In this document: piece after piece, positions 42,840 to 52,240 of the stretch
Numbering within the stretch: the stretch's first letter is position 1
Layout of the letters: the number at the start of each line of letters is the position of its first letter
From: Galbibacter sp048266365
GTDB taxonomy: Bacteria; Bacteroidota; Bacteroidia; Flavobacteriales; Flavobacteriaceae
Direction: 5' to 3'
Assembly (NCBI RefSeq): GCF_048266365.1
Contig: NZ_JBLWZP010000001.1
Span: 620,001-684,000, forward strand
Length of the DNA: 64,000 bases
Notes under the pieces: generated by a model
What the model was told of the DNA's origin: nothing
Database searches by the model: none
The model's input: only the letters and a program-made list of their open reading frames with translations
Translations under genes and position numbers: made by a program

Positions 42840-43825
42840 TATAGTGGTTTATGTAGTTGAATTAAATTTAATGGGATGGTAAACACATTGTCATTGTCTT
42901 TTACAGGACTGTGGCAACGAATACATTGTTGAACAAAGTCAGCTGTATCTCCATAGGGCTTTAGTTGTTGGCCTTTCCATCGTGCCCATCCCCAACCTTG
43001 AGTATCGGCGTATTTTACTGCATTCTTAATCATATACTCAACGTGGATAAAGTTACCGGTTGTGATTAGCCCTTCCTTGGTCTGTTTTTGTTTCCACAGT
43101 ACCTTGGCGAGTATACTGCCATCTGGCCATGGGTTGGTCTCTTTGTTCCTGATGGCATTGACGGCTTGATCATTACCAAAAATGATTCGAATAGTACCGT
43201 TGTCAAATCGATCTGTTGTACTGATAACTTTCCAGTTTCTGTAATCGGGGATATAGGCAATACCATTGGGCGACTTTTCGACCCAGCTGTAATCCTTACG
43301 AGCGGTTTTTGCATTTTTGTCTTGGTCTGAAATCTTGGTGTCCATAGTTTTCTGTTGTTGTTTTGCGCTGTTGTCGAGAAGTGGCCTGGAGGTGATCCCA
43401 CTTAGATAGTTTTTGATAATCTCCATTTGTGCTTCACTTATCCTAGATGATGGATGAACCACGGTGTAGCTTGGCAACGGCATTTCTCCAGCCATTATTT
43501 TGTTGAGACTATAGTATAAGGTTCCCTTTCGTTTGGCATCACTAAGACTATCCCATTTGGAGAAATTAACAAGTGTCGATCCCTTTTTGATGTGGGAGTT
43601 CACTACAAAATTAAAAGGGGTAATTTTGTCATACCAAGATAATTTTGGGCTGGAGGAATGGCAATTAAAACATGAGTTTTCCAGAATTTTGTTTATAGCT
43701 ACTGGAACACCTTCAAGTACTAAGGGTTCTCTGTCGAATTCAATTTCTTTATAATCGGGTCTGATTAATTGGAGGGAGATAAACCCGAGAATGACACCCA
43801 CCAATATGATAGTTCCTCTTTTCAT
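42839..43825 (-). CDS. Haem-binding domain and cytochrome P460-like fusion
   Basis: 328 residues. An N-terminal membrane anchor or signal (1-20) precedes a haem-binding domain with CFNCHS near residue 52 and GEMPLPSYTVVHPSSRIS. A linker leads to a cytochrome P460 domain (PDYRNWKVISTTDRFDNGT, AVKYADTQGWGWARWKG) ending with a second haem site CIRCHSPVKDND. P460 proteins handle hydroxylamine, NO or peroxide-type substrates; the exact activity here is unknown. It is periplasmic, and its haems would need the CcsBA pathway. Confidence 0.84.
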   Translation of the reverse strand: MKRGTIILVGVILGFISLQLIRPDYKEIEFDREPLVLEGVPVAINKILENSCFNCHSSSPKLSWYDKITPFNFVVNSHIKKGSTLVNFSKWDSLSDAKRKGTLYYSLNKIMAGEMPLPSYTVVHPSSRISEAQMEIIKNYLSGITSRPLLDNSAKQQQKTMDTKISDQDKNAKTARKDYSWVEKSPNGIAYIPDYRNWKVISTTDRFDNGTIRIIFGNDQAVNAIRNKETNPWPDGSILAKVLWKQKQTKEGLITTGNFIHVEYMIKNAVKYADTQGWGWARWKGQQLKPYGDTADFVQQCIRCHSPVKDNDNVFTIPLNLIQLHKPL

Positions 43826-43991
43826 AATTCGTTTTATATCTGATTACTTTTGAAACCAAAAGTATCTCTAGTTGGGGTGCTTTAAAGTTGAAAAGTGGTT
43901 CAAGCGGAGTAATTTAGACTTGAAGCCGAATATTTTTAGCTGAATCTTTATTATAACTTTTGAGATTACTGTAATTTACAGTGGTTTTTAA

Positions 43992-45125
43992 ATGATTCTC
44001 TCTAAAGCTAAAGTTAGAATGCGTAACAAAGGTCCACATAAAATTATTCTATTTTGTTTAAGTGCAACGGTAGTCATTGTTTCAATAGTGTTGTTTTATG
44101 CTGTTTATCAATCTGCGAGAGATCAGTTATTGGACAATAGGCTTAAATCAGGAGAAAGGGAAGTACGAGAGATTGGAAGATTGTTGGAATATCAGTTAAG
44201 ATCCGGTCTTTCAAAGGAGCAGGTGATAACCAATCTTCAACAAAGTATTTTAAATACGGATGTAGCCACGGAGTTTATCTGTATGTACAACACTGATGGG
44301 GTAGAATTGTGCCATCCTAATCCTGCCTTAATTGGCCATCAAATTACCATGGAGGATTCTTATCTTCATAAGTTGAACAGCCGGAGCTCAAAAGCTTTTC
44401 TGGAGGTGTTGCAAGATGGTATATCGAGATCAGGGATCCGTAGTTTTCAAAATGATCCCAAACGAAATTCAGAAATAGTTACCATATATCCTGTAGAGGG
44501 TACAGATTGGCTGGTGGCTTCCCATCTGAATATTGATGCCATGCATATGCAGCTCGCCTCATTGTATAACAAATTTTTGGTTGTTTTTATTTTTGGAGTA
44601 TTATTAATTATTGCACTTAGTTATGTGTTAATACGCTTATCGTATCGCAAGTATGAACACTTGGTGAATAAACAAATGGCTGGCCTTAATCAAGAAGTAG
44701 ATCTACTAAATACTTTAAATCAACAATTGTTAAGTTCCCAACAATGTCAGGAGGTCAAAACCAACTTGGGGCAGGGTGAGTCCAATGCTAAACAAAGGAT
44801 CATTACCTATCACAAGGATGAGATGATAGCCATAAATACCGATTCAATTGCCTATGTGTTTTTACATAATGGACTAAGTTTCTTAAGAACTTTTTCCAAT
44901 GAGGATTATGCTGTAAATGGTAGTCTGGATGAGGTGTATAAGCAATTGGATACTGATCGCTTTTACCGTGTGAATCGGCAATTGATTATCAATATCTCCT
45001 CGATTAAGTCGATCTATATTTATGGTAAAAACCAACTGAAATTACTGGTAGATCCTATTTTTGATCAGGATGTACTGATTAGTAAAAACAAGGTTGCTGC
45101 TTTTAAGAAATGGTTGGATAGGTAA
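43992..45125 (+). CDS. Membrane-bound one-component regulator: Cache-like sensor with LytTR domain
   Basis: 377 residues. Helix 1 (IILFCLSATVVIVSIVLFYA), then an extracytoplasmic Cache-like domain (about 40-195, with IMYNTDGVELCHPNP-type core and GTDWLVASHLN), helix 2 (FLVVFIFGVLLIIALSYVLI), a short coil, and a C-terminal LytTR DNA-binding domain (about 270-377: IAYVFLHNGLSFLRTF, FYRVNRQLIINISSI). Sensor and DNA-binding domain are on one chain with no kinase, so it senses outside signals and binds DNA from the membrane. Its neighbours give no clear target; the cytochrome P460 gene is divergent from it. Confidence 0.87.
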   Translation: MILSKAKVRMRNKGPHKIILFCLSATVVIVSIVLFYAVYQSARDQLLDNRLKSGEREVREIGRLLEYQLRSGLSKEQVITNLQQSILNTDVATEFICMYNTDGVELCHPNPALIGHQITMEDSYLHKLNSRSSKAFLEVLQDGISRSGIRSFQNDPKRNSEIVTIYPVEGTDWLVASHLNIDAMHMQLASLYNKFLVVFIFGVLLIIALSYVLIRLSYRKYEHLVNKQMAGLNQEVDLLNTLNQQLLSSQQCQEVKTNLGQGESNAKQRIITYHKDEMIAINTDSIAYVFLHNGLSFLRTFSNEDYAVNGSLDEVYKQLDTDRFYRVNRQLIINISSIKSIYIYGKNQLKLLVDPIFDQDVLISKNKVAAFKKWLDR

Positions 45126-45137
45126 GTGCAATTTCTT

Positions 45138-45560
45138 TTAATCTTTTTGCTTAATTTCTGATAGGATCAAAAGGGTGGTGGGGTTGCCGTAGGTAATTAA
45201 GGTGTCTACAAAATTTTGTAAGTGTTCTTGGTCTTTTAGAAGGGCTTTAATATGGATGTTGTAAGGTCCTGTTATGCGGTGTGCATACTCGACTTCTTTG
45301 AATCCGTGGATTTCGTTTAGTACCAAGTTTAATTTACCGTCAAATATCTTCAGAAGGATGAATACCTCCATGGTGTATCCTAAGCGCTTGGTATTTATTT
45401 TTAGGGTGTAGGATTCAATGATTCCGGTGTCTTCAAGTTTCTGAACGCGTTCTCGAATTGAGGAGGAGGAAAGGGAAATTTTTCGGCCTATCTCTGCATA
45501 GGAGTATCTCGAATTTTGTTTTAAAATTTCGATTATTTGTAAATCTATTGTATCAACCAT
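45138..45560 (-). CDS. Lrp/AsnC-family transcriptional regulator
   Basis: 140 residues from the ATG at 45560 (MVDTIDLQIIEIL); an upstream ATG adds 13 residues not typical of the family. N-terminal helix-turn-helix (YAEIGRKISLSSSSIRERVQ) and a C-terminal RAM ligand domain with VEYAHRITGPYNIHIKALL. Lrp proteins sense amino acids. It is divergent from the TauE-like permease, which it probably regulates. Confidence 0.92.
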   Translation of the reverse strand: MVDTIDLQIIEILKQNSRYSYAEIGRKISLSSSSIRERVQKLEDTGIIESYTLKINTKRLGYTMEVFILLKIFDGKLNLVLNEIHGFKEVEYAHRITGPYNIHIKALLKDQEHLQNFVDTLITYGNPTTLLILSEIKQKD

Positions 45561-45699
45561 TTTTTCGAGTGTTGTTTGTATAAAAATACAATTTTTCAAC
45601 CGTAAATACTTCGATTTTCCATTTATTCAATTTTTGATTCAGTGGTAATTCAAATAATTTTGTTGTTCTAATAGATCGCTTAGTTTTACCCTAATAGTT

Positions 45700-46416
45700 A
45701 TGGATTATACATTGCTTTTTTGTTTGGCCACCGGAATTTTTGCTGGATTTTATGTGCAGACGGTTGTAGGTTTTGCGGGTACATTGGTGTCGTTACCTCT
45801 ATTACTGCTTGCGATGCCTTTGCCTGATGCCATCGCATATGTTTCAATATTTTACTTCTTCTCCAGCGTTAGCTTAGTTTTTAAAGAATGGAAAAACATA
45901 GATAAGCAGGTCATTCTAAAAATAACGACAGCAACCATTATCGGGATTATAGTAGGGGTATTGGTGCTTCGTTTTTCGAAACCTTTAGTTTTAAAAAGAG
46001 CCTTGGGTGTTTTTATTATTCTATATGTTCTATATGTTGCGACAGGTAGGTGGAAATTAAAGTTGAATAATGTAGGGACTGCCGGTTTTGGTGCCATGGC
46101 TGGCTTTTTCTCTGGAGTGTTTTCTACCGGAGGTCCCCTTTATGTGATTTGTGTGGAAAACTCAACCTCCTCAATCAGGGTTTTTAGAGCAACTATGATC
46201 GGTATATTTGGTCTGGTAACTCTTGTTCGGGTTCCAGCATTAGCTGTTAGTGGTATATTAAATTTCAGCCATTTGAAAACCAGTCTATTGATACTTCCCG
46301 TTTTTCTTCTCGCACAGTATATGGGTAAGTTAACCTTTAAGAATATCAATGAGGGATTGTTTAAAAAGTCATTGTTATGTCTATTGTGTATCTCTGCCTT
46401 AGGGATGTTTTTTTAG
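45700..46416 (+). CDS. TauE/SafE (TSUP)-family permease
   Basis: 238 residues, about seven to eight membrane helices in two homologous halves: FYVQTVVGFAGTLVSLPLLL and AMAGFFSGVFSTGGPLYVI, both with the TSUP glycine-rich signature. The family moves sulfite, taurine-derived or other organosulfur anions. It is divergent from the Lrp regulator with a 139-bp shared promoter region. Confidence 0.9.
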   Translation: MDYTLLFCLATGIFAGFYVQTVVGFAGTLVSLPLLLLAMPLPDAIAYVSIFYFFSSVSLVFKEWKNIDKQVILKITTATIIGIIVGVLVLRFSKPLVLKRALGVFIILYVLYVATGRWKLKLNNVGTAGFGAMAGFFSGVFSTGGPLYVICVENSTSSIRVFRATMIGIFGLVTLVRVPALAVSGILNFSHLKTSLLILPVFLLAQYMGKLTFKNINEGLFKKSLLCLLCISALGMFF

Positions 46417-46581
46417 ATTAGACTTTTAATTCAAAGGATAATCTCCATCTCAAATTACGCAATGAGCTTAATATCAGTAGCTATTTTTGTTGATAATTCA
46501 AGGGTTAATTACTTCCTGGTCAGTGATAAGGGAGTTCGTTATACAAATCACATCATTCCCTTTTTTAGATTCCATTGATAT

Positions 46582-46620
46582 AAAAAGCAAAACCGATCCA
46601 AGGGACCGGTTTGTGCTTAA
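46582..46620 (-). terminator. Terminator of purA
   Basis: Read on the minus strand, AAGCACAAACCGGTCC pairs with GGATCGGTTTTGCTT around a short loop and is followed by a T-run. It lies about 40 bp after the purA stop. Confidence 0.85.
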
Positions 46621-46660
46621 ATTTGTGTAAAATATATAACCTAGATGATTCGTTTCTAGT

Positions 46661-47932
46661 TTACCTATGAATTGTTTGAGTTCTGTCTGGACCAACAGAA
46701 ACAATTTTAATAGGCACTTCTAATTCTTTTTCTAAGAATTCGATATAATCGTTCAATTCTTGTGGAAAGTCTTTCTCAGAGCTAAGCTTAGTAAGATCCT
46801 TTGCCCAACCTTTCATCTCGGTATACACAGGGCTTAGGTTTTCCGGTTCTATGTTATACGGCAAATGCTCGATAGTCTTTCCATTGTATTTATAAGCAGT
46901 ACAAACTTTAAGGTTTTTGAATCCGCTAAGTACGTCAGCTTTCATCATCATAAGTTGTGTAACTCCGTTGACTTGTACAGCGTATTTTAAAGCTACCAGG
47001 TCTAACCATCCGCAACGTCTTGGTCTACCTGTAACGGCACCAAATTCGTTTCCGATTTTAGCCATCTTTTCTCCATCCTCATCGAATAGTTCAGTAGGGA
47101 AGGGCCCGCTACCAACTCTGGTAGTGTAGGCTTTAAAAATTCCAAATACTTCTCCAATTCTGTTAGGAGCTACGCCAAGTCCGGTACAAGCTCCTGCAGC
47201 AGTAGTGTTTGAAGATGTTACAAAAGGATAGGTTCCAAAGTCAATATCCAGTAAAGATCCTTGTGCTCCTTCTGCCAGTATAGTCTTGTTATTCTTTAAT
47301 GCTTGGTTTAGATATTCTTCACTGTCGATAAATTGAAGTGTTTTCAACTCTTCTACAGCTTGGAAGAATTCAGCTTCCAGCTCCTCTAGGTTGTATTGAA
47401 TATCTACATCGTAGAAATCAATCATAGCCTGGTGCTTATCAGCCAATGCTCTGTAACGATCTTCAAAATCAGCTAATTCCAGATCGCCGATTCTAAGTCC
47501 ATTTCTACCTGTTTTATCCATGTAAGTTGGCCCAATCCCTTTTAGGGTAGAACCGATCTTAGCTTTACCTTTCGAGGCTTCAGAAGCAGCATCCAAAAGA
47601 CGGTGGGTAGGAAGGATTAAGTGTGCCTTTCTAGAAATAATAAGCTTTTTCTTGTAATCAATATTGAATTGTTGAAGACCTTCAAGTTCCTTAACAAATA
47701 CAACGGGATCAATTACCACTCCATTGCCGATGACATTTATGGAATCTTCGTGGAAAATTCCGGAAGGAATGGTTCTTAAAACGTGTTTGATGCCGTCGAA
47801 TTCTAAAGTGTGACCAGCGTTAGGCCCTCCTTGAAAACGGGCAATAATATTGTAGTTTTTGGTGAGAACGTCTACGATTTTACCTTTTCCTTCGTCTCCC
47901 CATTGTAGTCCAAGTAGTAAATCTACTGCCAT
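46661..47932 (-). CDS. purA: Adenylosuccinate synthetase
   Basis: 423 residues. P-loop-like GLQWGDEGKGKIVD at 7-20, FQGGPNAGHT, GVVIDP, GIGPTYMDKTGRNGLR, and TRVGSGPFPTE with VTGRPRRCGWLDL. The enzyme joins aspartate to IMP with GTP on the way to AMP. It is third in the conserved relA/spoT-fur-purA order. Confidence 0.98.
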   Translation of the reverse strand: MAVDLLLGLQWGDEGKGKIVDVLTKNYNIIARFQGGPNAGHTLEFDGIKHVLRTIPSGIFHEDSINVIGNGVVIDPVVFVKELEGLQQFNIDYKKKLIISRKAHLILPTHRLLDAASEASKGKAKIGSTLKGIGPTYMDKTGRNGLRIGDLELADFEDRYRALADKHQAMIDFYDVDIQYNLEELEAEFFQAVEELKTLQFIDSEEYLNQALKNNKTILAEGAQGSLLDIDFGTYPFVTSSNTTAAGACTGLGVAPNRIGEVFGIFKAYTTRVGSGPFPTELFDEDGEKMAKIGNEFGAVTGRPRRCGWLDLVALKYAVQVNGVTQLMMMKADVLSGFKNLKVCTAYKYNGKTIEHLPYNIEPENLSPVYTEMKGWAKDLTKLSSEKDFPQELNDYIEFLEKELEVPIKIVSVGPDRTQTIHR

Positions 47933-47950
47933 TGTCCGTAAATAAAATTA

Positions 47951-48394
47951 TTAATTTTTTTGATTTTTTGTTCCGTAGAAATAGAGAGAATGATTGTCAA
48001 TTTTAATATCAAAAACCTCTTCTATTGTTTTTTTGATGTTTTGTATGCGTGGATCACAAAACTCCATAACCTCTCCAGTGTCAGTAAGGATTACGTGATC
48101 GTGTTGTTTGTCAAAATAAGATTTCTCATAGTGCGCTTGATTTTGACCAAACTGATGCTTTCTGACCAAGCGACATTCCAATAATAACTCAATAGTGTTG
48201 TATAAAGTTGCTCGAGAAACCCTATAATTTTTGTTCTTCATTTTGATGTAGAGTGATTCTATATCAAAATGTTCCTCACTCTGGTATATTTCTTGTAAGA
48301 TGGCATAACGCTCAGGAGTTTTCCTGTGCTTATTATCTTCTAAGAAGCTGGTGAACACATTTTTAACGATTTCTTGATTCTTATCTGTCGTCAT
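47951..48394 (-). CDS. fur: Fur-family transcriptional regulator
   Basis: 147 residues. Winged helix with RKTPERYAILQEIYQSEEHF and YRVSRATLYNTIELLLECRLV; dimer/metal region HYEKSYFDKQHDHVILTDTG (HxxDHxxx) and EFCDPRIQNI. The usual second Cys pair is missing, as in many Bacteroidetes Fur proteins. It senses iron or a related metal and represses uptake genes. It is in the conserved block with relA/spoT and purA. Confidence 0.93.
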   Translation of the reverse strand: MTTDKNQEIVKNVFTSFLEDNKHRKTPERYAILQEIYQSEEHFDIESLYIKMKNKNYRVSRATLYNTIELLLECRLVRKHQFGQNQAHYEKSYFDKQHDHVILTDTGEVMEFCDPRIQNIKKTIEEVFDIKIDNHSLYFYGTKNQKN

Positions 48395-48435
48395 GATCAG
48401 GTCTGCAAATTAAACTACAAAGGTAGTGTTTAAAA

Positions 48436-50640
48436 TTAAATTCGTCTCACTTTATCGATTCCATTAATCTTTTTGAGATTTTCTAACAATTTTTTCAAGA
48501 TGGTTTTATTTTTAACCTCAATGGTTATCTTTCCGGAAAAGACACCTCCTTCAGTTTCAAAGTTAATACTTTTCATGTTTACATGCATGTTACTGGATAT
48601 TACCTTGGTGACGTTGTTTACAAGGCCGAGGTTGTCAAGTCCTTCCAATTTGATGATTACAGTAAACTCCTGCTGTGTGGAGTCAATCCACTTGGCGGCG
48701 ATAATTCTATAAGCGTAATTGGATTGTAAACTAATGGCATTAGGACAATTCTTGGTATGCACCTTAATCCCTTCATTAACGGTAATAAATCCAAAAACAT
48801 CATCACCTGGAATAGGGGAGCAGCATTTGGAGAACGTATAATCCAGTTTTTCTTCCTCTTTACCGAAAACTAAAGAATCGTAGTTGTTGGTAACCTCTTC
48901 TTTATGAATCTCCTCTGCTGTGGCAGGTTTACGAATCCTGTTTTTAAAGAAGTTAATAAAGGTATTGTTTCTGGAGGCAGCAAATTCCTTTAACTTTTGG
49001 TTGTCAATGGTATTGATCCCTACACGGAAAAATAAGTCCAAACTGGTTTTGAGCTTAAAGTAAACCACCAAATCATTCACCGTTTTTTCGTTAAGGGTGA
49101 TTTTGAGTTGTTTTAATTTACGCCTGAGGAGCTCTTTTCCTTCTTCTCCAATTTTTTTCTTCTCTTCTTTTAAAGAAGATTTAATTTTAGATCGTGCTCG
49201 AGCCGTTGTGGTATAATCTAGCCAGTTCGCAGTAGGTTTGGAGCTTTCAGAGGTAATGATTTCTACCTGATCTCCACTTCTTAATTCCCTACTCAATGGC
49301 ACTAATTTACCATTGACTTTAGCACCTCTGGTCTTTACACCAATCTCTGTATGGATGTTGAAGGCAAAGTCCAATGGTGTAGCTCCCTTTGGTAAGGATT
49401 TGAGCTCACCCTTGGGAGTAAAGACAAATATTTCTTTGGAATAGAGGTTTAATTTAAATTCTTCAACAAAATCTACGGCGTTACCTTCTGAATTCTCCAG
49501 CGCTTCTTGCAGTTTATTCAACCAGCCTTCTATTCCCTGTTCTTGTTGATCTCCGTGTTTGTATTTAAAGTGCGCAGCATAACCCTTTTCAGCAATCTCG
49601 TGCATACGTTCACTTCGAATCTGAACCTCTACCCATCTGCCTTTAGGGCCGATTACGGTGATGTGAAGTGCTTCGTAACCTGTTCCCTTTGGAGATGAAA
49701 TCCAATCACGTAGTCTTGTAGGGTTTGGGCGGAAGTGGTCCGTAACAATAGAATAGATCTTCCAAGCCAAGAACTTTTCGTTCTCCCGATCACTTTTATA
49801 TATTATGCGAAGTGCAAACTTGTCATAAACTTCGTCAAAACTAACGTTTTGCGCTAGCATTTTGCGGTGTATTGAAAATATGGATTTTGAGCGACCTCGT
49901 ATCACATAATTCAAGCCTTCTGCATCTAAACTCTCCTTGATGATTTCGCTAAAGGACTCGATGTATTTCTGTTGGGAGTCCTTGCTCTCTTCCATTTTAC
50001 TGACCAGTTCGTTATAAATGCCCGGTTCAGTGTACTTCAGTCCTAAATCTTCAAGCTCCGTTTTGATGTTATACAAGCCAATACGGTGGGCTAGTGGAGC
50101 GTAGATGTATAGGGTCTCTGAGGCTATTTTAACCTGTTTGTGCGGAGCCATGGAATCCATGGTCTGCATATTGTGAAGTCTGTCGGCTATTTTAATGAGT
50201 ATAACACGAACATCATCATTTAGGGTAAGTAACATCTTGCGGAAGTTTTCCGCTTGTAAGGAGATATCCTGTTCAGAGGAAATCTTAGAGATTTTGGTTA
50301 AACCATCTACAATGCGTGCAACGGTCTCTCCGAACATCTCATTCATGTCTTCAAGGGTGTATGTTGTGTCTTCTACCACATCGTGTAAAAGTGCCGCAGC
50401 AATAGCAGTAGCATCCAACCCAATTTGTTGGGCAACAATCTTAGCCACCGCAATGGGGTGGAATATATAAGCCTCACCACTCTTACGTCTTACATCTTTA
50501 TGCGCATCAACAGCTGTATCAAAAGCGTGTCGTATGAGTTTTTTGTCCTCATCACTTAACGTTTGATAACTGATACGCAATAACTCCTTATATTGTCGTG
50601 CGATCTGTTTGTTTTCTTTTTCTTCATCTAATACCCTCAT
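48436..50640 (-). CDS. RelA/SpoT-family (p)ppGpp synthetase/hydrolase
   Basis: 734 residues. HD hydrolase domain (about 45-195, HDVVEDTTYT and KIADRLHNMQT), synthetase domain (about 240-355, RGRSKSIFSIHRKM and GYEALHITV), TGS (about 395-455, VFTPKGELKSLPKGATPLDFA), zinc-finger-like CCSPIPGDDVFGF, and ACT (about 655-730). Both catalytic centres have their motifs, so it is a bifunctional Rel that sets alarmone levels on starvation. Confidence 0.97.
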   Translation of the reverse strand: MRVLDEEKENKQIARQYKELLRISYQTLSDEDKKLIRHAFDTAVDAHKDVRRKSGEAYIFHPIAVAKIVAQQIGLDATAIAAALLHDVVEDTTYTLEDMNEMFGETVARIVDGLTKISKISSEQDISLQAENFRKMLLTLNDDVRVILIKIADRLHNMQTMDSMAPHKQVKIASETLYIYAPLAHRIGLYNIKTELEDLGLKYTEPGIYNELVSKMEESKDSQQKYIESFSEIIKESLDAEGLNYVIRGRSKSIFSIHRKMLAQNVSFDEVYDKFALRIIYKSDRENEKFLAWKIYSIVTDHFRPNPTRLRDWISSPKGTGYEALHITVIGPKGRWVEVQIRSERMHEIAEKGYAAHFKYKHGDQQEQGIEGWLNKLQEALENSEGNAVDFVEEFKLNLYSKEIFVFTPKGELKSLPKGATPLDFAFNIHTEIGVKTRGAKVNGKLVPLSRELRSGDQVEIITSESSKPTANWLDYTTTARARSKIKSSLKEEKKKIGEEGKELLRRKLKQLKITLNEKTVNDLVVYFKLKTSLDLFFRVGINTIDNQKLKEFAASRNNTFINFFKNRIRKPATAEEIHKEEVTNNYDSLVFGKEEEKLDYTFSKCCSPIPGDDVFGFITVNEGIKVHTKNCPNAISLQSNYAYRIIAAKWIDSTQQEFTVIIKLEGLDNLGLVNNVTKVISSNMHVNMKSINFETEGGVFSGKITIEVKNKTILKKLLENLKKINGIDKVRRI

Positions 50641-50789
50641 AGACTAAAAGTATAATAATCTTTGTTATTAAACAACAAATTTTATGCCTGTTTCTATTGG
50701 TCTCCTTTTAAGGGAAAACCTTACCAAAGCTGAAGTATTACGCTACTTCGCTTGTTTTTTGTGTAATAAAGATCAAAGGTAACCAAGGG

Positions 50790-52034
50790 TTACTTATGGC
50801 TGCTTGATTTTAAGTTTTTAAATCGTTGTAACAAGGTTGGATGGGAGTAATGTACAAAAACATATGCCGGATGTGGTGTTAAATTGCTCAAGCTATTTTT
50901 TGATAGTTTTTTCAATGAAGTTATAAGTGGTTGAGCAGCATAGGTTTGCTTAGCGTAATTATCTGCTTGATATTCAAACTTTCTTGAAAAATAATTCATA
51001 ATAAGTGAAGTTAATTCTGATATTGGGCTGTATAGGATCGCAAAAGCGATTAGTCCGGCGTGAAAGCTGGCTTGAGAGACTCCGATGGCTAATGAAAGCT
51101 CAGGGACACTAACAAACAGTGAAAGGATATAAAGTGTAAGCCCAGTCAAGACAATAGAAGCAATGACATTGAAGATGATGTGTTTCCGTTTGTAGTGGCC
51201 TACCTCATGGGCTAGTACCGCTACGATTTCTTCTTCTTCCAAATCTTCAATCAATGTATCGTAAAGTGTAATTCTTTTTTGTTTTCCAAAGCCTGAAAAA
51301 TAGGCATTGGCTTTGGTAGAACGTTTGGAACCATCGATCACAAAGATGTTATCCAACTGAAATCCTACCTTAGCAGCATACTGCTGTATTTTTGATTTTA
51401 AGCTTCCTTCTTCTAAAGGACTTTGTTTGTTAAATAATGGAACGATAATTCGGCTGTATAACATATTGATCAATAAGGTAAATACTGCAACAAGACCCCA
51501 GGCGTATAGCCAGAAGTTTGATCCTGCGATGTGATAGAACCAAACAATGAGCGCAAGTATTCCTCCTCCGAAGATTACCATCATTAGCCAGCCTTTGAGC
51601 TTGTCTAGTATAAAAGTCTTTATACTGGATTTGTTGAAACCATATTTTTCTTCAATAACAAAAGTGTGGTAATAGGAGAAAGGGGTTGTAATGATATCAC
51701 TGCCCAGGGTAATAACTCCAAAAAAGATAAGGGTGATAAGAATGGGGTTGGATGTTGTTTCTCTAGCAAAAAGATCAACATAATCAAAACCATCGAACAT
51801 TAGAAAACCAAGTGTCAAAACCAGGGAAAACACCCCGGTTATATTGGAGAATCTATAGTTTTCCAATTTATATGCTTGTGATTTTTCGTATTCCTCTTTC
51901 TGATATACATCTTCTAGTTCCTCTGGAATAGGATCATCAAATTTTCGAGCATTGAGATGGCCAATAATGCTATCGATTAGAAAATCAACGATCAAAATAG
52001 CGATGATGATATAAAATATACTTTGTGCACTCAT
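50790..52034 (-). CDS. M48-family membrane metallopeptidase (Ste24/CAAX protease-like)
   Basis: 414 residues, about seven membrane helices. Zinc motif HEVGHYKRKH near residue 277-286 (AVLAHEVGH), third ligand in FEYQADNYAKQ. The layout, with the zinc site between membrane segments and a C-terminal HPAYVFVHYSHPTLLQR block, is that of Ste24 proteases. It may act in membrane protein quality control. Three tandem 23-bp repeats lie about 90-150 bp upstream. Confidence 0.93.
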   Translation of the reverse strand: MSAQSIFYIIIAILIVDFLIDSIIGHLNARKFDDPIPEELEDVYQKEEYEKSQAYKLENYRFSNITGVFSLVLTLGFLMFDGFDYVDLFARETTSNPILITLIFFGVITLGSDIITTPFSYYHTFVIEEKYGFNKSSIKTFILDKLKGWLMMVIFGGGILALIVWFYHIAGSNFWLYAWGLVAVFTLLINMLYSRIIVPLFNKQSPLEEGSLKSKIQQYAAKVGFQLDNIFVIDGSKRSTKANAYFSGFGKQKRITLYDTLIEDLEEEEIVAVLAHEVGHYKRKHIIFNVIASIVLTGLTLYILSLFVSVPELSLAIGVSQASFHAGLIAFAILYSPISELTSLIMNYFSRKFEYQADNYAKQTYAAQPLITSLKKLSKNSLSNLTPHPAYVFVHYSHPTLLQRFKNLKSSSHK

Positions 52035-52124
52035 AGATTTGGATTCAATATAATATCAAATGATAATGTAAAAGTAGGCTTTTATGTGAAAGTCTAATTA
52101 CTCGTAGTTGAACAGTTTTAGAAA

Positions 52125-52181
52125 TGTAAAGTGAAAAACTCCAAAAATGTAAAGTGAATTACTCTAATAGTGTAAAGTGAA
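52125..52181. repeat. Three direct repeats with a 23-bp period
   Basis: TGTAAAGTGAA occurs at 52125-52135, 52148-52158 and 52171-52181, exactly 23 bp apart, with partly similar spacers (ACTC-AA). They stand between the M48 gene start (52034, minus) and the end of the methyltransferase gene. Reading them as regulator sites or as the multiple end repeats of an IS21-type element are both possible. Confidence 0.85.
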
Positions 52182-52240
52182 ACAGATAAATATATTCTAT
52201 GCTGTTTATTAGCAGTCTTTTAGGTGTTGGTGAGGCGAGA

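Noticed and set aside
46498..46704. 68-codon minus-strand frame covering the end of purA
   Set aside because: It overlaps the purA 3' end and its terminator, and the encoded sequence is not protein-like.
52125..52181. Short repeats considered as a CRISPR array
   Set aside because: Only three 11-base units at 23-bp period with similar rather than unique spacers and no cas genes.
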